Below, piece by piece: positions 48,838 through 61,040 of a DNA stretch of 64,000 nt (within the stretch, counting starts at the first letter, position 1; each line of letters opens with the position of its first letter). Below the pieces are notes generated by a model. The model did no database searches, was not told where the DNA came from, and saw only the letters and a list, made by a program, of their open reading frames with translations. The translations under genes and the position numbers were made by a program. Origin of the DNA: Gnetum montanum (Eukaryota > Streptophyta > Gnetopsida > Gnetales > Gnetaceae); assembly GCA_015680685.1 (NCBI GenBank), contig MNCI01015922.1, positions 469,655-533,654 of the forward strand. The letters are read 5' to 3'.

Positions 48838-49160
48838 TAACGATCTACTACAACCTTAAACTGGAAACTCTGACTTATACTTTTACATTGTAACAGTCCG
48901 CTATGACCTTAAACTGGCAACTCTTTAACCCTCTCAACATGTAATCTTGCACAATAATAGTCTGCTACGACTTTAAACTGGCAATTTCAGCATTTCCTTT
49001 ACATTTCAAACCTAGTAACGGTCCGCTACGACCTTAAACTGGTAACTCTAACTTACAACATTAAAAGGTTACGGTCTACTACAACCTTAAACTGGCAATT
49101 TTAGCACTCTCCTTACCTCTTCAACCCAGTGATAGTCCACCAAGATCTTAAATTGGAAAA
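48838..49160 (+). repeat. Array of ~50-64-bp units upstream of D RT
   Basis: Six copies of GTCCGCTACGACCTTAAACTGGCAA begin near 48841, 48895, 48959, 49020, 49071 and 49132. Units differ in filler length. This is a longer-unit version of the array found after integrase and lies between the antisense promoter and the RT frame. Confidence 0.85.
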
Positions 49161-49268
49161 TCTTTCATGTTGCATCATTTCTTTGCATATATTAATTACA
49201 TGTTACTGGCTTAAACAAGTAGCACTTGACTCAATTTATTTGCTTGTTGTCACAAGTTGCTTGAACAA

Positions 49269-50985
49269 TGGCTTTCTACGATGACCTCTATTCACCCTTA
49301 ACCCTGATGGGTCCCTACAGGAAATTTACAAGACACTTAAATCTAAAGTTGATAGACTTTGAACCATCCTCTTGTGACACCTACATCACATCCTTAGAAA
49401 CACCCCTAGACTAGCCTGAACACCTAGTCCAAGCCCTAGACTTAGAGGTCGGGGATGTAATTGAGGATCCTCTCATTGAAATCCTTGTAACTACATCTAG
49501 AGGTGAGGTGAAAATGTTAAAAGTTAGCTCCCTGCTAGAGCCACAAGTGTAAAAAAACATCTCAAAAGTCCTTAATGATAATGTCAAAGTGTTTGTGTGG
49601 TCATATGAAGACATGCCAAGCCTAGACCTGCAACTCATACAACAAAATATTATCCTAGATCCACATGTCAAGGCAGTTAAGTAAAAAGCTTGCAAAATCA
49701 AACCAGAGATTTCCTTAGCTGTACATGATGAAATTACCAAACTGTATCAAGCTGGTTTTATTCGAGCAGTCGATTACTTGGAATGGGTCTCAAACATTGT
49801 AGTCATACCCAAGAAGACTGGGAGTATATGAATTTGTATAGACTTCTAGGATATAAATAGGACGACAATTAAGGATAACTTCCCATTGCCAAGTATCAAT
49901 CAACTTATCGATACTACCATTGGTCATGTCGTACTATCCTTTATGGATGGGTTTTCAAGCTATAATCAGATTTGTATAAACCCAGAGCATCAATTGGCAA
50001 CTGCCTTTATGACCCCTTGGGGAACTTTTTGTTGCACAATGATGTCCTTTGGGCTGAAAAACACTGAAGCAACATATCAACAAGCAATGACATACATCTT
50101 TAGCAGTTACCTCTTGGAAAGATTAAATGACTACATCGATGACATAGTAGTTAAGTCTAAGGAAGCTACTGATCATCCCAACAATCTAAATGTAGTCCTC
50201 CAATGTTGTCATAGGTACGACCTATGCCTCAACCCTAGGAAATTTATTTTTGGAGTTAAAACCATATGCATGCTAGGCTTTGTAGTGTCAAAAATGGGGA
50301 TATGAGTGGATCCCAATAAAGTTAAAGCTATCGTTAACTTAGAATCGCCTACAAACCTTAAGGATTTGCATGGGTTACAGGGCAGGGTGCAATTCATAAG
50401 AAGGTTCATCGCAAGGTTGACAGACAAACTACACCCAATGCAACACCTGCTTAAGAAGGGAGTCAACTTTGAGTGGACAGATCAATATCAAAAAGCCTTT
50501 GATAACCTAAAGAAAGAGCTTTTTCACCTTCCCACTGTTTACCCTCCACAAAAGGATAGGCCTTTCTACATCTATCTTGCCAACTTGGACACATCTATTG
50601 GTACACTACTATGTCAAAAGAGAGATGATGGGTCTAAAATCCTAGTCTACTACTTAAGTCATGCATTGATAGCACATGAAGAAAAGTACAACAAAGTGGA
50701 GAGAAATTGTCTTGCCCTAGTGTTCACACTCAAAAAGTGGAGACATTACTTATTTCGTAGTAAAGTTAACATTATATGCAAAAGTAACATACTTCGAGCT
50801 ATTACAACCAACTTATACGAGAGAAATAGAATAGCTTGATGGAAAGCCATAACTGTGGAGTTTGATCTACATTATGTGGCACAATCATCCACAAAGGGTC
50901 AAGTAATAGCCACATAGCTTACGACTTCACCCATTGATGATCAAGCAATAATAGAACCCAAGTTCCTAGATGAGCATGTTAATAG
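49269..50985 (+). pseudogene. D reverse transcriptase - RNase H (decayed)
   Basis: The frame opens at ATG 49269 (MAFYDDLYSP). RT motifs: EITKLYQAGFIRAVDYLEWVSN, VIPKKTG, DNFPLPSINQLID, SFMDGFSSYNQI, PWGTFCCTMMSFGLKN, active site YIDD at 50132-50143, and LHGLQGRVQFIRRFIA. Gypsy RNase H follows: FYIYLANLDTSIGTLL and YLSHALIAHEEKYNKVERNCLALVF (about 50650-50730). Long stretches remain open (49886-50305, 50306-50839). Stops at about 49829, 49849 and 50305 are mostly single substitutions. RT and RNase H convert element RNA to double-stranded DNA inside particles. Confidence 0.95.
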
Positions 50986-50995
50986 CGTAAGTCTT

Positions 50996-51400
50996 GTGCC
51001 ATCAAATTTTGAGGCCAGTCTAGATTTTGATGGCACTTCAACTACACAAGGTGGTAGCGCCACTGCTATTATTAAATTCCCCTCTAGGGAAATTCAACCC
51101 TTCACATATCATTTTACATTCCTTTGCACAAACAACGTAGCCGCGTACAAAGGACTCCTTAGGGGCCTTCTAGTAGCTCAAGAGTTGAGGACCCAACACT
51201 TAGCAATCTGTGGTGACTGGCAACTAGTTATCAATCAGAACACTGAAGTTTATGCTTGCAAGGCTTCACATTTGCAACCTTATTGTGATTTAGCCAAAAG
51301 TCTGCTAAAGCAATTTGCAACTCTAGACATCCAACACATGTCCCATAACGAAAACATTGTAGCTGATGCGCTAGCCACATTAGCATTAAATGTTCCATTG
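50996..51400 (+). pseudogene. D second RNase H domain
   Basis: This domain is the hallmark of the Tat lineage, placed between RNase H and integrase. It shows LDFDGTSTTQGGSA (about 51010), NNVAAYKGLLRG (51131-51166), GDWQLVINQNTEVYACK (about 51211-51260) and NIVADALATLAL (51352-51390), in the order of plant archaeal-type RNase H. The glutamate expected in the second motif (NNxxEYKG, present in E) is alanine here, codon GCG at 51143-51145. The frame 50996-51595 is otherwise open, so the substitution would inactivate an apparently readable domain. Confidence 0.88.
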
Positions 51401-52741
51401 CACATGTTTGCTACCTTGCCCTCTTCTATAATAGAATGCACCAATCCTATTACTCAAGTGGCACACATTGCCTCTATAAGTACAACTCATACTCAAGAAT
51501 GGTATGACAATATTAAAGCAGACCTCCAACATGGCAAACCCCCACACAGCTTGACCTTTGCTAAAAAGGATGCAATACAAAAGCAAGCACGATAGTATGT
51601 CCTCGTAGGAGACAACACTCTATGCAAATGCTCTTATGATGGAATATTACTAGCTTGTGTTAGTGGGGAAGAAGTACAAAAAATTGTTGATGAAGTCCAT
51701 GAGGGACTATGTGAGGGGCACATAGCCCCTAGGGCTATGGCAGCAAAAATTAGATGCTTAGGTTACTACTGGCCTTGCATAGAATGAGATTTCCTTGCCA
51801 AGGTTAGAACATGTGATGTGTGTCAACGCCATGAGAACCTCATACATGTGTCGCCTACTGAATTACATATTACAAAGATCACGTGGCATTTCCAACATTG
51901 GGAACTAGATATCATAGGACCCATTACACCTAAGTCTTCTGCAGGGCATAGTTTCATTATTATCACAATCAAATACTTTACAAAGTGGGTAGAAGCTATT
52001 TCCCTTAGAAATACTACATCTCAATAGGTTTGCCATTTCATTCTAGATAACATAGTAACACAGTTTGGCCTTCCCATGACCATTGTTACTGATAACAGGC
52101 CATAGTTTAGTAGCACAAAAACCAAAAGATTTTGCAAAAACCTTGGCATCAAACACTCTTTTTCATCATCATACTACCCACAGGTGAACGGTCAGGTAGA
52201 GGCAACCAACAAAGTCATCATCAACCTTCTGAAAAAGATGCTTAGCAACAGCAACAGGCGATGGCATGAGCAAATCCTCTATGTGTTATGGGCTTACCGT
52301 ACAACATGCAGAACAGCTATAGGTAAGACTCCATACAGTCTCGTTTACGAATCTAAAGTAGTGTTACCTCTTGAATTACAGGTTCCATCACTTCGAATGA
52401 TCCTCTCAAACGTTGTGGACGAGGCTCAAAACAATGAGTCAAGGATCATTGATCTTGACTCCGTAGAGGAGGAGCACACCCAAACACTTGGCCACATCGA
52501 ATGGTACCAGGATAAACAATGGCAAAAACACCATTGCAACTTACACAAATGACCAATTAAAAAGGGGGACCTAGTCCTCAAGGTCATTCGTGAGCCAGTC
52601 AACAAATTCTCAGCTAACTGGGAAGGCCCTTTCATAGTCACAAAAGCTTATGAGAACAGGGCATTCAAACTAGCTGACATGGACGAAAACGAGTTCGTAA
52701 ATCCCGTAAACCACTTGTACCTAAAGTTGTACTACGTTTAA
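51400..52741 (+). pseudogene. D integrase (decayed)
   Basis: The zinc-binding region shows EVHEGLCEGHI (about 51695-51725) and CDVCQRHEN (51811-51837), with both cysteines. The core has WELDIIGPI (first Asp, about 51904), VTDNRP (second Asp, about 52087) and GQVEATNKVI (Glu, about 52193). LKKMLSNSNRRWHEQILYVLWAYRTT follows in the open frame 52184-52552. The C-terminal segment KKGDLVLKVIREPVNKFSANWEGPF ends at about 52741. Stops are few: after SQ (52026), in NRP*FSS and after LHK. Confidence 0.93.
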
Positions 52742-52779
52742 CATAAAGGATTACATTGAATGCACAATGAGGCAAGCAG

Positions 52780-53095
52780 TTCATCCGCTACGATGTAAAA
52801 CTAGCACAGATAGTCTACTATGACTATAAACTGGCACAAATTGTTCGCTATGATGTAAAACTGGCATAACAAGTCCACCATGACGTTAAACTGGCATAAC
52901 ACATTTTTTGGCTATGACATAAAACTGGCACCCACAACATGGTCTACTACGACCTTAAACTGGCCTTCCACCATCCGCTATCACGTTAAACTAGCACAGT
53001 GGTCTACCAGGACCTTAAACTGGCACATCACGATCTGCTGGGACCTTAAACTAGCACATCTGATGGTCTACCAAGACCTTAAACTGGGTTTGCAG
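52780..53095 (+). repeat. ~30-bp array downstream of D integrase
   Basis: About ten units carrying GTCTACTACGACCTTAAACT and GGCACA follow at 28-35-bp steps, from about 52784 to 53065, about 40 bp after pol. Variants include CGATGTAAAACTGGCA and TGACGTTAAACTGGCA. Tat/Ogre elements are known to carry variable tandem repeats in the 3' untranslated region. Confidence 0.88.
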
Positions 53096-53099
53096 TGTA

Positions 53100-54511
53100 A
53101 TGCCTCCCAACTCACACATGTGACATTGTAAACAACCGAGTGTGCACAATTTTAAACTTTCTAGACAACACAAGGTGGGACATTGCAGTTCTAGAATGAA
53201 GCTCACATCATCAAGGACAAACCCTCTAGAACACATGCAACATCACCACCCCTGGCATCTTGCTAATCTTCCAAAGATGTCATTTGACATCTTGCTGGTC
53301 TTTTGGAGCTATCGCTACCACAGCCAGTCATCCTGGCAGTAGCTCTTATCGTCAGCACTTACTACTAGAGTCCCAGCACTATTGTGGCCCAGCCACAAGG
53401 TTGCCATCCTCCAGCCCTTGCCATCATCCAAGTCCAAAAGGCATTCAGCTATTAGGCTTCTCGCCTTGCAGCTAGATTGCATGATGTTTGCCTTGGGCAG
53501 GGAATCCTGAGCACCTGCATCACCACTGCTCCTAGCCTCTTCAGTGCTAACCTTTTCGACCTACCATTGCCAGAACATATACTAGCCTTCCTACTTTGGA
53601 CATTGCACATGTCAGACACAACACATGCCACCCTGGTAGTGTCCTAAGTAAGCAGGACTATGCCCTCACTTCACTTGATGGTTGTTTTTTCTGGTTTTCT
53701 CTTTGTTGTGTTTGTAGGATAAAAGCNCATTTTTTCTGGTTTTCTCTTTGTTGTGTTTGTAGGATAAAAGCCAAGATGGTGTCATTCCGGGATGCATTTC
53801 ACCATGAGAGCAAGGCACTACATTGCTTCGAAGTATTCACTTCGATTAGCCTAGCTACCTGAGAGTGCATACCCTCCCTTCAACCAACTTAATCTCCATT
53901 CCCTATACTTGTAGTTTCTCATATCCCCTTTACAAGCTTTCCCAATGCACATAAGGCCCTTTCACATGCCCAACTGCTAAGCCCATGATGGATGTAACAT
54001 AGCTCATCCCATGGAAAGCCTCTATAGGTAGGTCAAAGCCTCACATGGATGTAACATAGCTCATCCCGAGGAGGAAACACCTATCCTACAATGATGATAA
54101 GGCTGTCTCCAAGTGAACGTACAAAAGGGGCATAAGTGCCAAAAACAAATGGCACAATAGCTGCTTTGCAATCGCATCAGCTAAAGACTGACCATCTCTA
54201 AGCATTCCAGTGAGAGGTCAAACCCAAAAAGAAAAAGACACCCATGCATGCTAATTCCCTCATAAGCACTCCGACGAGGGATCACACTATGGCAACAATT
54301 ATCATAGCATCACATTCTACATACTTTCTTCCTTGACCTTGCTTTCTCAAAATTCATCCCTTGCCCCCTACCTCACAATCACTCTCCCAGTACTCTCAAA
54401 CGTAGCAAAGCATCATCCAAGCAGGCACTAGAGAGCGATGTTGGTGTCTTGTTCTTCATGGTGTTTCATATTCTTTGTCGAAGTCTCTTAGGTAGATCCT
54501 CCAAACATCAA
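53100..54511 (+). other. D 3' untranslated region
   Basis: No credible coding region is present. A pair of words CATGGATGTAACATAGCTCATCCC recurs near 53988 and 54044. The apparent ORF 53596-53862 crosses an N and an assembly duplication at 53685-53771. Confidence 0.55.
53685..53771. other. Assembly joint: N at 53727 between 42-bp duplicates
   Basis: The 42 bases ending just before the N at 53726 are repeated exactly at 53730-53771. This is what results when two overlapping contig ends are joined with an N instead of merged. The true sequence probably holds one copy. Confidence 0.85.
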
Positions 54512-54525
54512 CAAAGAGGTGCCAT
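54512..54525 (+). other. Polypurine tract of D
   Basis: CAAAGAGGTGCCAT lies immediately before the 3' LTR. Element E has CAAAGAGGGACCAT at the same place. It would prime plus-strand synthesis. Confidence 0.65.
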
Positions 54526-56894
54526 TGAAACACCATCAATTTTGGGACTCCCTTGATTCAACACAATCTCAAAATTTGTGCAAGGCTCACTGTAAGCACA
54601 GTGTCATGTTGGACCGTGCAAACAATGTGGCACCCTAGAAGTCCCAATGCCTACGAAGCCACTTCTGAGCCTGCCAACCACCCTTTGCAGCACAGTCAAC
54701 ACAACACCTAGCCAGGAGACCAGTTTGCACAAAAGAGGCGCTAGAGGTAGATTGTACAGTCCAAAAAAATTTCTATCTCCCAAGCTGACAGGCTTGCTAC
54801 ACCCTCTAGCTTGCCCAGCTTGACACTTGACTCAGCTGACAGTCTACCCAAGGACCATGCTAGGAGCTGTCAAAGGTGTTTAGGATGGACTAAATAGTTT
54901 GATAAGTTTTCTAACTGTAGGACCTGCTACGCTACACAACATAGCAGGCCATGTGGAGACTGATGAAGCATCAATGATGCAGATTGACAATGACTCAGCC
55001 CTCTAGGGTATCTGCCCCGCTTCATCCTTGATGCATGAGCAACATGAGACAGTAAAATGTGGAAAATTTCATCAAAACCCATCTTCATTTAGGTGCTACG
55101 CTACGCTATGCTACATAATGTAGCAAGGTTTTGCTATGACAATGCTTCTACCAGATTGTTTTGATAAAGTAAACATAATTGCACATGCCTTAACCATCAA
55201 ACATGCTTGCTCTATTGACATGCCAGGACATGACTGACACCCCATAACAAAACGTTTGCAAGTTGAGTTAGAATTCAAGCTAAACTAAGTGCTACGCTAC
55301 ACAGCATAGTAGGGTTAGAATGCACGAAGGTCCTTTGCCAAGTGGTTCCAGCAAAAGAATTTCACTTGGCCATGCTCTGACCTCAAAGACTGCCTATCCC
55401 ACTTCGCTCTCGGGCCCCAAGCAAAGTTTCTTGACAAAGCATTGCAGATCAAATAGGAATACATGTCACACTGGCTACTACACTATGCTATGCTACATAG
55501 CATAGCACAACGTAGCAAGAACACAAAGCACGAAAGTGTCCCAAGGATGAACTCCGTAGGTTCCATGACCTTTCAACATCGAAAGTAGGGTTATCAATTG
55601 TAAAATTTGCTTGCCTAGCCAAGTCTCAAACAAGTATCTTCAATTTTTGAGTGAGATTTGTCTCAAGATTGGTGGCTACGCTATGTTATGCTACGCAGCG
55701 TGGCACAGCGTAACGTGCGAGTGTTTACGCTACGCCGATACGCTAGGCAACGTAAATAGCATAACACTCACATGGAAGCATCATGACATCTCCGGTTAGC
55801 TCTAGAACTTGTTGACAAGGGTCATTTCTGCTCTAACATCTCTTTGATAGGCAAGATTAGCCATTTTCTTTATTTTGCACCCCCCTTTTTAATTTCCAAA
55901 GTTTTCCCTACACTTGACCTTACTCATAAGAGTAGGGAAGATGTAGTCTTGGAGCACATGCTCCACTTTGCATTCATTGTTGACATTCTTGGTAACAAAC
56001 ATGGTAATTCCTTGGATTCTAACACATGCAACTTAAATGGTATGTTCATAGCACAGTAGGTTTCACATTCAACGTTACACTGCAGCGTAGCATGCCAGTG
56101 TGACACTGCAGCATAGCACTACATCACAGTATGGCACACCCACATTGGCACCATGTGGGACCCAGGACACGTGGCATCCAAACCACATCTCTCTCCCACT
56201 TCTAGCTCTATAAATACCCCAACGAACAATATTCAAGGGGTTGGCTTTGAAGATTGGCATTTTTGGCATTTGGCTTTCTTGCGATTAGCATTTTGGCATT
56301 TTGGCTTTTTTGCAACTGGCTTTGGCAAAGAGACTGGCAAGCAACAAGTTGATGAACAGCAAACCCCAACGATAACACTTCCTAGATCTCTCTTAGCCTA
56401 GTAAGCACCGGCTCATTAGCTCCGATCAGCAAGCCATTGGCAGTAGTTGAGGGGTTGTGACCATACCGTTACGTTGCAAGTTGTGCCCATCCATACTGCA
56501 CATCTGTTGTACACCTTCTCTAGCCCAAATGAAGATCAAATCCCCCAATTTTGGGGTGGTGCACTCTCTTACTTGAGTTTGTTTCCTTTCATTTTGTTAT
56601 ATTTTGCATCATTATCCATCAGTTCATCGCTTAAGTTACACATTTTTCCATGTTTTTTTTTATTATTATTCTACACGTTACGGCTTTTTGCACTTCAATA
56701 TCCACACATGACATCTTAAAAAAAATGTTAATGAAAGGTTATTGTACACTAATTAAGTTCTTGTCTAATTGACCAGACCATTCAGCGCATCCCGTTTCTG
56801 TTTTCTCCAACACGGCCCTCGCACGGATCCAGGGTTAGCCTGTACACCTGGTAACCTCTTTGTGTTCTAGCCACCAACATTTTCAGTCACTACA
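54526..56894 (+). repeat. 3' LTR of element D
   Basis: It starts TGAAACACCATC and ends CACTACA. The G-box lies at 56168-56173 and CTATAAATAC at 56208-56217. Inverted GCTACGC/GCGTAGC clusters lie at 54915-54950, 55095-55130, 55290-55312, 55478-55520 and 55675-55775. It is 492 bp longer than the 5' LTR, mainly from one block at about 55385-55840. Confidence 0.93.
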
Positions 56895-56899
56895 GTTAA

Positions 56900-57622
56900 G
56901 TGTAATTGAGGTATATGATTTTTATTATTTTATGTTTTATGTTTCTGGTGCTTTGAAATAAATAAGTGAAGTAATTTAATAACTACTTTAATTTAACTAG
57001 TTAACTAATCTTTAACTAGTCCTAACATAAGCATCTAGTCCCACTTTCCATACACATCTTGAACCCGTGTATCCACTACTAGGATTACCAAGCGCTATGC
57101 TACTAAGCAAACCAAGTAATAATGTTGCTGGGATTACTAAGCGAATACATGTTTATGCTCGAAGCGGTCATACTTATGTGTTTAATCTATTTATCTTAAT
57201 TAATTACATAATTACTAAACATAATAATTACATAAATAAATCATTAATCTATTCTAAGTGTTGTAAGGTTTGATCAAAAGGCTTGTCTTTATTGCCGTTC
57301 ACATTAGTGTGGTTCAGGTACAACAATGCTTGAATAAAAATCCATGCATTTTCTGACTCCTGTTATGGGCACTCATAGAAATATGCTAACTCTTAAATGA
57401 AAAAACTACAAGAGCTTTACTACAACTATGACTTAACCTCTCATAAACATGGCTGGTGAGCACGTATTTATAGATTTTATTGTAGCACTATGTCTACGGG
57501 ACCCCATAGATGCAGCAAATGCTACGTTGGCCTATCAATGGGGAAACACCATGTAGATAGGGCCCCATTGATGAGGCCATGTCAACGGGGGCCCATTGAC
57601 ATGACACAATGATGATTCATCA
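56900..57622 (-). repeat. 3' LTR of F, main part right of D
   Basis: Read on the minus strand it starts TGATGAATC at 57622 after a purine tract GTGGGGATA. TATAAATA is the complement of 57465-57472 and AATAAA of 57288-57293. GACCGCTTCGAGCATAA-like sequence and TTGGTAATCC minisatellite copies lie near 57155 and 57085. Confidence 0.92.
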
Positions 57623-57859
57623 TATCCCCACAACTAAATGAAAACTCATACTCAAGTTCCTTTACAAAATTAGGAAGGTATGAGATTATTGATTGACTCT
57701 TGACATAACAAACTAACTTGACAAAACTAAGTACCCAAGTGTACAAATCAACAACATTATAAAAAATTTTGGTGTTCATGCAATAAAATTGAACACCATG
57801 ACATGACTATACAAAACTAGATAGCACGTCCTCTGATGGCATGAAGGTAGTCAAGAAGA

Positions 57860-60497
57860 TCAAAAAATCCTAGGTGGTGGAGGTTCCTGAGGTTCTAAAG
57901 GACCTTCATTGGCTTTGGGCATGTGCAATGGTTGACATGGCTGTGGCTATCTTACTATAGCCTCATCCTCTGATGCAAGGTGAAAGGCATCTAGTAATGC
58001 CTTCATCTTCTCCTCCTTCCTCCGTAGATTGTTCATAATCCACACAGCATTGCCAATGTGGGTTGGAATCGGGATATCCCATGAATAAGGCATTACTAGG
58101 AATAATTCCTTAATGTTAACAAACTAGGCAATGAATTGTTTGCATTCCACATCAAATTCCCTAACCACATTTTGTAGCTCCTTGTAGTCATTCATCCTTT
58201 TCGCCAAGTTCTCAACGATAGATCTTTGATCAGTGTATTTGCCCTTGAGAACTTCAAGTTTAGTGTTTGCCACCACAAGCTTTTGCTTGGTGTCTTTGTG
58301 ATGCTTGAACTTAGCCTTGTACAAAAAGTATAAGCTAGCCACCTACTTCTCTAGTTTTGAACATGACCATCTAGTAGTCAACATAGCTAGATTTGCATAT
58401 CAGAGATTGGCAAGCTCCATGTATTCTATCATTTTCTCTATTTGCAACTCCTTTAGGTGAATTTCTAGTTTATTGTACTAATCAATCCCATCAATGATGG
58501 GCTATCACAATTCACATCCTTGCTAGAGTTGCTAGAGGGTTTCATTTACTTTTGCCTTCGCCAACTAGATATGCTTTTCATTAACTTCTTTCTATAGATA
58601 GACCTGATCTTTGTAATGATCCTTGACTCTCTCAAATTTAAGAGCCTCTAATTTCTAGGTAGCTACCTCTTTTACAGTCTTCTAGTGAAGGGCATACACC
58701 TTCTTCATGGAGAGGTTTCTATTTTTAGCTACCAACCTCCTTAGCTTTGTGTTCGCTTTGGCTAGTTACTCATGTTGTTGATGGATAAAGTCAATCAAAT
58801 ATTTTTTATGCTCATTAACATTTCACAGGCAATGGTTCTCTATGCTTAGTTGCACATTCTATTGGTGAATCATATCCAAGGCCTTCTAAATTTTGTGCTA
58901 GGTAGCCTCTACCAAGGATTGGTAGAACACCACCATCTCCATTACACCATCAACCCCTTTTAGTCGAGTGTGAAGGTATTCAAGAGCTTCATCTCTTATT
59001 AATGTTGTGATGCACTAAATCTACCACTTATGATGCCTATGAATGTTTACACATCTTTGATTGTAATGATGTCTAGCACAGACACTATAGGTGCATTGAG
59101 TGTTTCGGTAATTCTGTTAGCAACCATCTCTGCTGCTATCTTTTGTCCTTGGAGCTACATCACCAATACCATTGCCTCCTTGCCTTTCTCTAGGCACACC
59201 AAGAAGGTTACAATGTTCCAAAAAATTGTTGGGAGTGGTTACTATTTTGCAAGAGATACTATGACCTCTCTAGTGCTAGGATTTAACTTCATGGACAACT
59301 ACATTTGTTGGGTTGAGAAAATGGATCCACAACCTTCCATCAAGCTAACTATTTGACCAGCTCATTTAGGCGAGTCATCATTAGCCAGTACACATATGGA
59401 TCCCCACCACTTGTGCTTGCTTCTTGCTCTTGTTTGCTCAAGAGTCATTCTCAATATTTGTGCAATTGTTGGGTTGTTATAGCAGCGTTTGACATGGTTG
59501 TTTGAGTGGAAGGTCGAGGTGGTGGCTACTACACCTCTTCTTGAATGATTGTTGTAGGCATTGTATCCTTCATTATCTTTGCCCAATTAGTGATTGGAGC
59601 ACTTCTAATAGCATCATTTATATAATAGACTATTCCTCCTCTTAGAAAAATTTTTCTGATGAGGCATGGAGAAGGGAGTGCCTTCCTTTCACATTCATTT
59701 TCTTTAAACTACTTCTCCATCTCTAGATAGATCAACTATGGAAGGTTGACAGGGAATCTCCCACTTAGAGCAACACATGCGTGAGTAGAAAAGATAGTGC
59801 TCTTGCTATGCCTCACCGTGGGGTTTAGGTGAAAAGTTGTAATCTTGTAGTGAATCCTTTCTACTAGTGTGAGTGCACCGTACTCCTTACAATCAACACC
59901 ATAGCACCATCAAACCCATTCCTTTTTAATGCTAGGATCTACCTACATTGGAATCTCAGTGAGATTCGCCCCAATTTCTAGTAACCCAAGCACTTTAGAA
60001 ATGGCTTGCACCGAGTAGGACACTACAATGTCCTTAATTTTGACCGCTGAACTAGCCTGCCTATTGTTCCAAAACAAGAATATCTCTCCCATGTACCACT
60101 CCTTGGTGGAAGTGATAATTGGCCACATGGAAGAGGTCTTTAGTTGGTCTTGTACTTCTTTAGGTGCTTGCTCTAGGAAAGAGCCAAATTTTAACTCCTG
60201 AAGCACTATTTTTTGGACCTTCCTTGATCTAAGTTAATTTAGGCATGCTTTTATCAAGTTCACCTCAAGGTTTGCTTACTGAGTTAGTGCCTCACCCTGA
60301 TGGGAATGTTCTGTTGCTACTACTAGTTTTTGAATTTGATGAATAGATTCCACCTCAACCTCCTCACTAAGTGGACTTGTGGCATGGGTTGCTAGTGGTT
60401 CTTCTTGGGCTTATTCTTGGCCCCTTCCCATTCTAGGTTGTTTCTCCCTTGGTTGATATGGTCCTCCTTCCTATGTGTGTTTGCCTTTTAGTGTCAT
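57860..60497 (-). pseudogene. F downstream ORF, same protein as in B (decayed)
   Basis: The ATG at 60497 aligns with B's 27178. The best preserved part is 60206-59943 on the minus strand: LQELKFGSFLEQA, MWPIITSTKEWYMGEIFLFW, KIKDIVVSYSVQAI. This is followed by YGVDCKEYG and CVALSGRFPVNLP, then SGGDPYVYW near 59395. The C-terminal helical region at 58342-58124 reads FKHHKDTKQKLVVANTKLEVLKG and SIVENLAKRMNDYKELQNV, nearly the same as B. Conservation of both ends between two independently decayed elements shows it was a real protein of this family. The role is unknown; the position is that of the Athila envelope-like ORF. Confidence 0.78.
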
Positions 60498-60794
60498 TTA
60501 TGGTGACAACACATCCATCGATTAGTGGATATAATGTGTAACTTTAAATATTTAAATACCTTATCTCATCAGTTAGTTACACTTGGCTAAGGTTGGACCA
60601 TGGTAGATTAATTATTTTATTATTATTTTATTAATTAATTTTCATTATAAGTGTCACCAAAACTCATTGGAAGGTTTTAACTTCTATAATTTGATGTTTA
60701 AGTGTTGATTTCTTAGTTAAGCCTTTGTGGGAGTTAGAAAAATCGCAAAAACAAATTCTATCAAAAATAGCACATTTGTGACCCCTACGACTAA

Positions 60795-61040
60795 GAGCTT
60801 ACCTCTAATAGCTATGGGGTTGAAGAATAGAGTGATTTGGATAAATGGTTAGAAAGTTATGGGCTTTGGAAGGTTCTAGGCTCTAAAAATTTGAAAAACT
60901 CCCTTGGCATTGATGAGCAAATGTGAAAATTTCTAAGGGGAATTGCACATATTTATATTATTTTTGTGCTACATTGACAAGGTTATGTATATGGGGCCTC
61001 ATATGTGCATGGGCTTTGTCGACAGGGCTCCATTTACAGG
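60795..61040 (-). promoter_or_regulatory. F internal TATA promoter and leader splice donor
   Basis: On the minus strand TATAAATA (complement of 60950-60957) is preceded by GTAGCACAAAAATAA. F's LTR has GTGCTACAATAAAAT before its TATA box. About 150 nt further is AGAG|GTAAGCTCTTAGTC (donor G at 60802), matching B's donor block. The matching acceptor position before the ATG now reads AA instead of AG. Confidence 0.58.

Larger units (their letters stand above)
36994..56894 (+). mobile_element. Tat/Ogre-like element D, nested in the LTR of F
   Basis: The LTRs (36994-38870, 54526-56894) start TGAAAYACCATC and end CACTACA or GCTATA. Flanks are ATTAA (36989-36993) and GTTAA (56895-56899). The reconstructed F LTR without D reads through a single GTTAA, matching B's LTR, so the duplication was GTTAA and one copy mutated. 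Order: primer-binding site, leader, gag-protease, minisatellites, an antisense multi-exon gene, a minisatellite, RT-RNaseH-second RNaseH-integrase, a minisatellite, 3' UTR, purine tract, LTR. At about 19.9 kb it is long, as Ogre elements are. Confidence 0.95.

Noticed and set aside
53596-53862. ORF with a repeated FFWFSLCCVCRIK peptide
   Set aside because: It crosses an N and an exact 42-bp assembly duplicate; the repeat is artefactual.
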